Shown piece by piece: positions 9,398 through 11,555 of a DNA stretch of 11,555 bases. The position numbers and the translations under genes are program-made. This DNA comes from Larix sibirica (taxonomy: Eukaryota; Streptophyta; Pinopsida; Pinales; Pinaceae). The notes below the pieces were generated by a model, which saw nothing but the letters and a program-made list of their open reading frames with translations, made no database searches and was not told where the DNA came from. The first letter of the stretch is position 1, and each line of letters begins with the position of its first letter. The stretch lies in contig NWUY0300134387.1 in assembly GCA_004151065.3 (NCBI GenBank), positions 1 through 11,555 of the forward strand, given 5' to 3'.

Positions 9398-9910
9398 TGT
9401 GAAAATTTAACTCCTTAAACAAATCTATTCAAACGCTTTTAATTATTCACTTTCAGATTAAACTCAGCNAAACACATTGCACATCTGAAAAATTAACTAT
9501 TGTGACACATTGTCTAAGCAAACCATAAACAAAGAAAACCACAACACAAGATGTACCCTGGTAACACCAATCCTTTGGGGAAAACCAACAAACGTTTGTC
9601 TTCTTCTTATCGCAGGATTTGATTACAACAGAATTATAGTAGTCCTCCAGATAAACCCTCCAGATATAGACCAAAACGCAGGGGGATGCCCCAAATCCTA
9701 TCTGCAAACTGGATAGACAAACCCTAGATCCACCCTGGATCCAATAGACAACGGAGAAGTGACTCTTCCCTGGAAAGGCTTTGATCTCAAACTAAGATAT
9801 AGACTGCTCACTACAAGAGGAAATCCGTCTCTTGCGACTGTGATGCTGACCACTATAGAAGATCTCATTTTCTCCTATGACTATGATATGAACTCATACT
9901 CTAAGGCTTC

Positions 9911-9917
9911 TTTTATA
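9911..9917 (-). promoter_or_regulatory. Putative TATA box of the copia LTR
   Basis: The minus strand reads GAGATTATAAAAGAAG about 155 bp inside the proposed LTR start, a plausible U3 position. Transcription would start near 9880-9885 and run toward the primer-binding site. Confidence 0.5.
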
Positions 9918-9937
9918 ATCTCACACTCATGCAAATA

Positions 9938-9973
9938 CCATGGACCAATACCATGGGCCCTCCAATGCCATGG
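9938..9973 (-). repeat. Three CCATGG-centred repeats upstream of LTR TATA box
   Basis: CCATGG occurs at 9938-9943, 9951-9956 and 9968-9973. In minus sense the copies read CCATGGCATTGG, CCATGGTATTGG and CCATGGTATTTG, a 12-bp unit. They lie about 20-60 bp upstream of the TATA box, where U3 enhancer repeats usually sit. A GGGCCC follows the first unit. Confidence 0.6.
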
Positions 9974-10046
9974 ACCAACTAAAACCATTTACATGAGGTG
10001 TTATAAATCCACCTTTACAATTTATGTCTATAAATCCCCTCGACTC

Positions 10047-10079
10047 CTTCTATGTTGCTAGGCACCCCCAACATAGAAG
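10047..10079. repeat. Perfect 11-bp inverted repeat across the LTR outer edge
   Basis: CTTCTATGTTG (10047-10057) is the exact inverse complement of CAACATAGAAG (10069-10079), separated by 11 nt. The right arm straddles the proposed LTR end at 10073. Either the flank matches by chance, or the true LTR boundary is further right. Confidence 0.6.
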
Positions 10080-10104
10080 TACTTACAAAGCTAAAAAACT
10101 AACA

Positions 10105-10425
10105 CTCCTTTTGTATATAGCTATGTAATGCTCCTATCTACTTCATCTCCACTCGTTATTCTTCTTCGAAACTTTGTAAGGAGATTGTATATTTATCGCA
10201 TTTAGTTTTATACTCAACTTCAAAACTTGAACTCTTCCCCTTAAACTCCACAGACACAGTGTTTGTGCAACCTTCATCAAACGTTTGGTTGTCAGAGAAG
10301 GCCAGCTCCTTTTGTATATAACTATGCAATGCTCATATCTACTTCATCTCCACACCCTATTCTTCATCAATATTCAAAACATTGTAAGTAGAGTATACAC
10401 TTATGGCATTCAGTTTTATAGTCAA
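10105..10425. repeat. Imperfect direct duplication, ~115-120 bp, period 201 bp
   Basis: Copy 1 (10105-10217) and copy 2 (10306-10425) both begin CTCCTTTTGTATATA, continue with CTATG(T/C)AATGCTC and ATCTACTTCATCTCCAC, and end with a TTTTATA-TCAA block. They are roughly 80% alike by eye, with a short gap. A further shared CTTGAACTCTTCCC at 10226-10239 and 10526-10539 suggests that the duplicated unit is longer and that copy 2 carries an insertion of about 100 bp. It is probably old tandem duplication within repeat DNA. Confidence 0.75.
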
Positions 10426-10657
10426 TCACCTTATTGTCCTTGGTTAAGCCAGAAACATTGTCATCAAATCCTTAGTTCATGTCCATATCCATAATCCAAC
10501 TATGTAAATTTTCTCTCATATTCATCTTGAACTCTTCCCAATCAGTGATGGGAATTCTCCCTTGTTGTCTTTGTCTTCAACAAAAGCTTTCTCACCATGA
10601 TAAGGCATGGCCTATCACAAGCAAATGAAATTCTCTAATTGAAGTAAACCTAAAGTG

Positions 10658-10808
10658 CTAAAGCAAATTGTCGAGCTTTTCAACATCCATTATCTCATCA
10701 AAGGGTATGATTTCCAACTTGTCTCCTAATTTTAAATGGACTTTGTTGGATTGAGGAGTAGTCTTGCAATACCAGTATTGTAATAACATAATTGAAACTG
10801 GAACCTGC
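10658..10808 (-). CDS. Possible terminal exon of an unidentified protein
   Basis: A minus-strand open stretch of 49 codons ending in TAG. It begins after an AG at 10809-10810 (CTTATTTCAAAG) and contains NKVHLKLGDKLEIIPFDEI and ends MDVEKLDNLL. I do not recognise the protein. When joined to the exon-like block at 10997-11295 through the intron 10996..10809 (donor AG|GTATGT), the reading phase is preserved across the junction. The acceptor is AAAG rather than the usual CAG, and a nearby CAG four bases on would shift the frame to an early stop. Alternatives are decayed transposon coding sequence or chance. Confidence 0.3.
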
Positions 10809-10996
10809 CTTTGAAATAAGAGGAACTTGGGTGTCAATAGATAGATGATCATTACAAAGAAGACCATAAGTATCGTTGCATAGACATGAGCACTACCATC
10901 TAGCTATGCAAATCTATTTACAAACATGCATTGTTTAAATTTCAACATCATTAGAACTCAAAACCTTTACAAGAAGAAATGGAAAACACCACATAC

Positions 10997-11295
10997 CTCC
11001 CATCTAAAATTATGTGCTTGGTGCAACGTCCTGGAATTTCTCTTCCTGAAGAGGCATCTCCACAATTCACATATGTGATGTTTTCCTTTCCTGGGTGTCT
11101 ATTATTCTTTTGTCGGAAAGCATCTTCTACTATAGAGTCTGGAGGTTTATTATGTTCCTTAGCAATGGACATCTTCAGGATAGCGCTTTGTTTCTCTATG
11201 TGACGTTTTCTATAAACATGTGTTTACAAAATACAAACCATTTTTGGGCATCTATAAATCCTAAATCCTGTGAATCATGTTCCATATAAGAGCAT
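10997..11295 (-). pseudogene. Possible exon of an unidentified protein, with a frame break
   Basis: In minus sense, a strong acceptor (GGGTTTTTTCAG) at 11296 opens a 32-codon frame containing YMEHDSQDLGFIDAQKWFVF that stops at 11196-11198. A second frame, shifted by one, is open from about 11220 to 10997. It contains HREI-free helical sequence (AILKMSIAKEHNKPPDSIVE) and then SSGREIPGRCTKHIILDGR up to a consensus AG|GTATGT donor. Both parts have natural-looking codon content, so either one base has been lost or gained, or only the second part is an exon with a poorer acceptor (TTTATAG). I cannot assign a family. It sits inside what should be an intron of the PP2C-CNB-kinase gene, on the same strand. 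Confidence 0.3.
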
Positions 11296-11414
11296 CTGAA
11301 AAAACCCACATCTGTTTTAGGGTAACAGGTATCTATGGCTATGCACCAAAATGAGTCTAGAATGGTGTCTCTACATAATGTCGTTTTATTCTAAGGAGGT
11401 TTTATCATATCACA

Positions 11415-11546
11415 ACAGTCACACTGTCAACCTATCTACTCGTTAAGAATGGCTCTCATCCCCAGGCTGAGCTTTCAGTCCTAGACTGAATGTTGATCAG
11501 CCACCTGGTCCTTGACCAGGCTCTTCAACCCCAGGCTGAAGGTTGA
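11415..11546. repeat. Cluster of short perfect hairpins at right edge
   Basis: Three stems with 3-nt loops follow each other: ACAGT-CAC-ACTGT (11415-11427), TTCAGTC-CTA-GACTGAA (11474-11490) and CCTGGTC-CTT-GACCAGG (11504-11520). A fourth, TCAACC with GGTTGA around a 10-nt loop, is at 11525-11546. GGCTGA (11465-11470) also pairs with TCAGCC (11497-11502) around the second stem. CCCCAGGCTGA occurs twice in direct orientation (11460-11470 and 11529-11539). The sequence is more GC-rich than its surroundings and runs off the window end, so it may be the edge of a longer array. Confidence 0.7.
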
Positions 11547-11555
11547 CCAAAGTCA

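Larger units (their letters stand above)
9398..10073 (-). mobile_element. Copia-type LTR (5' LTR, minus orientation)
   Basis: In minus sense the proposed LTR runs from TGTTGGGGGTGCC (10073) to TTTTCACA (9398), with TGT..ACA ends, about 676 bp. The inner edge is certain because it abuts the primer-binding site. The outer edge is the best TG-containing candidate but has not been checked against a second copy. Inside are a TATA box (9911-9917), three CCATGG-containing repeats upstream of it, and U5-like sequence with TTTTCCCCAAAGGATTGG and ACCAGGGTACATCTTG, a style common in plant copia LTRs. One undetermined base occurs at 9470. No partner LTR is visible in the window, and the host exons at 5719-6520 leave no room for a full-length element on this side, so the copy is truncated or rearranged. 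Confidence 0.75.

Noticed and set aside
8907-9402. Long plus-strand frames (81 and 159 codons) as genes
   Set aside because: They lie antisense to the GC-rich retroelement leader and run across the primer-binding site. Their Pro/Ser/Leu-rich composition is what GC-rich non-coding DNA gives, and overlapping frames on the other strand are equally open.
9398-10073. Solo LTR
   Set aside because: The primer-binding site and leader remain next to it, so it did not arise by simple LTR-LTR recombination.
1-11555. CRISPR array, prokaryotic operon, phage or virus
   Set aside because: No regularly spaced repeats, no ribosome-binding-site-led gene clusters, and no viral coding motif; the splice sites and plant-type LTR point to a plant nuclear genome.

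Overview
The window looks like nuclear DNA from a large-genome seed plant, most likely a gymnosperm (inference). It is AT-rich and almost wholly non-coding. It contains plant-type GT..AG introns, a copia-class LTR with an initiator-Met-tRNA primer-binding site, older retroelement-like debris, and one 'n' base (9470) typical of a draft assembly. No prokaryotic, organellar, CRISPR or rRNA/tRNA signals were found.

The one gene recognised lies on the minus strand at 5719-6520. Three exons (6389-6520, 6042-6272, 5719-5844) join in frame through short introns of 116 and 197 bp, giving 163 codons without a stop or frameshift. They encode the end of a PP2C phosphatase domain, a linker, and the start of a cyclic-nucleotide-binding domain. 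That order matches the plant PP2C / cyclic-nucleotide-binding / protein-kinase fusion protein (Arabidopsis At2g20050 type; studied in rice as a cGMP-dependent protein kinase). Neither the preceding PP2C exons nor the following CNB and kinase exons could be found, so both flanks are read as parts of giant introns (at least 5.0 kb upstream and 5.7 kb downstream), if the locus is intact.

Left flank (1-5718): an old ~125-bp tandem duplication (163-420); unrecognised sequence; an A-rich Lys-coding stretch with a purine tract (2129-2350); then a region with four related 23-bp repeats, a TATA box and an AATAAA (2873-3290) that resembles a decayed plus-strand LTR; then AT-rich debris with a 16-bp palindrome.

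Right flank (6521-11555): featureless intron with a compact 46-nt hairpin (7643-7688); a minus-strand copia fragment made of a GC-rich 5' leader (8844-9385), PBS (9386-9397) and LTR (about 9398-10073); an imperfect duplication (10105-10425); two exon-like minus-strand blocks of an unidentified protein (10658-11295); and a run of short perfect hairpins at the right end (11415-11546).

The copia fragment and the exon-like blocks share the strand of the PP2C gene. The sequence does not show a coherent new system. The best targets for follow-up are the unidentified exon pair, the hairpin cluster and the 46-nt hairpin.
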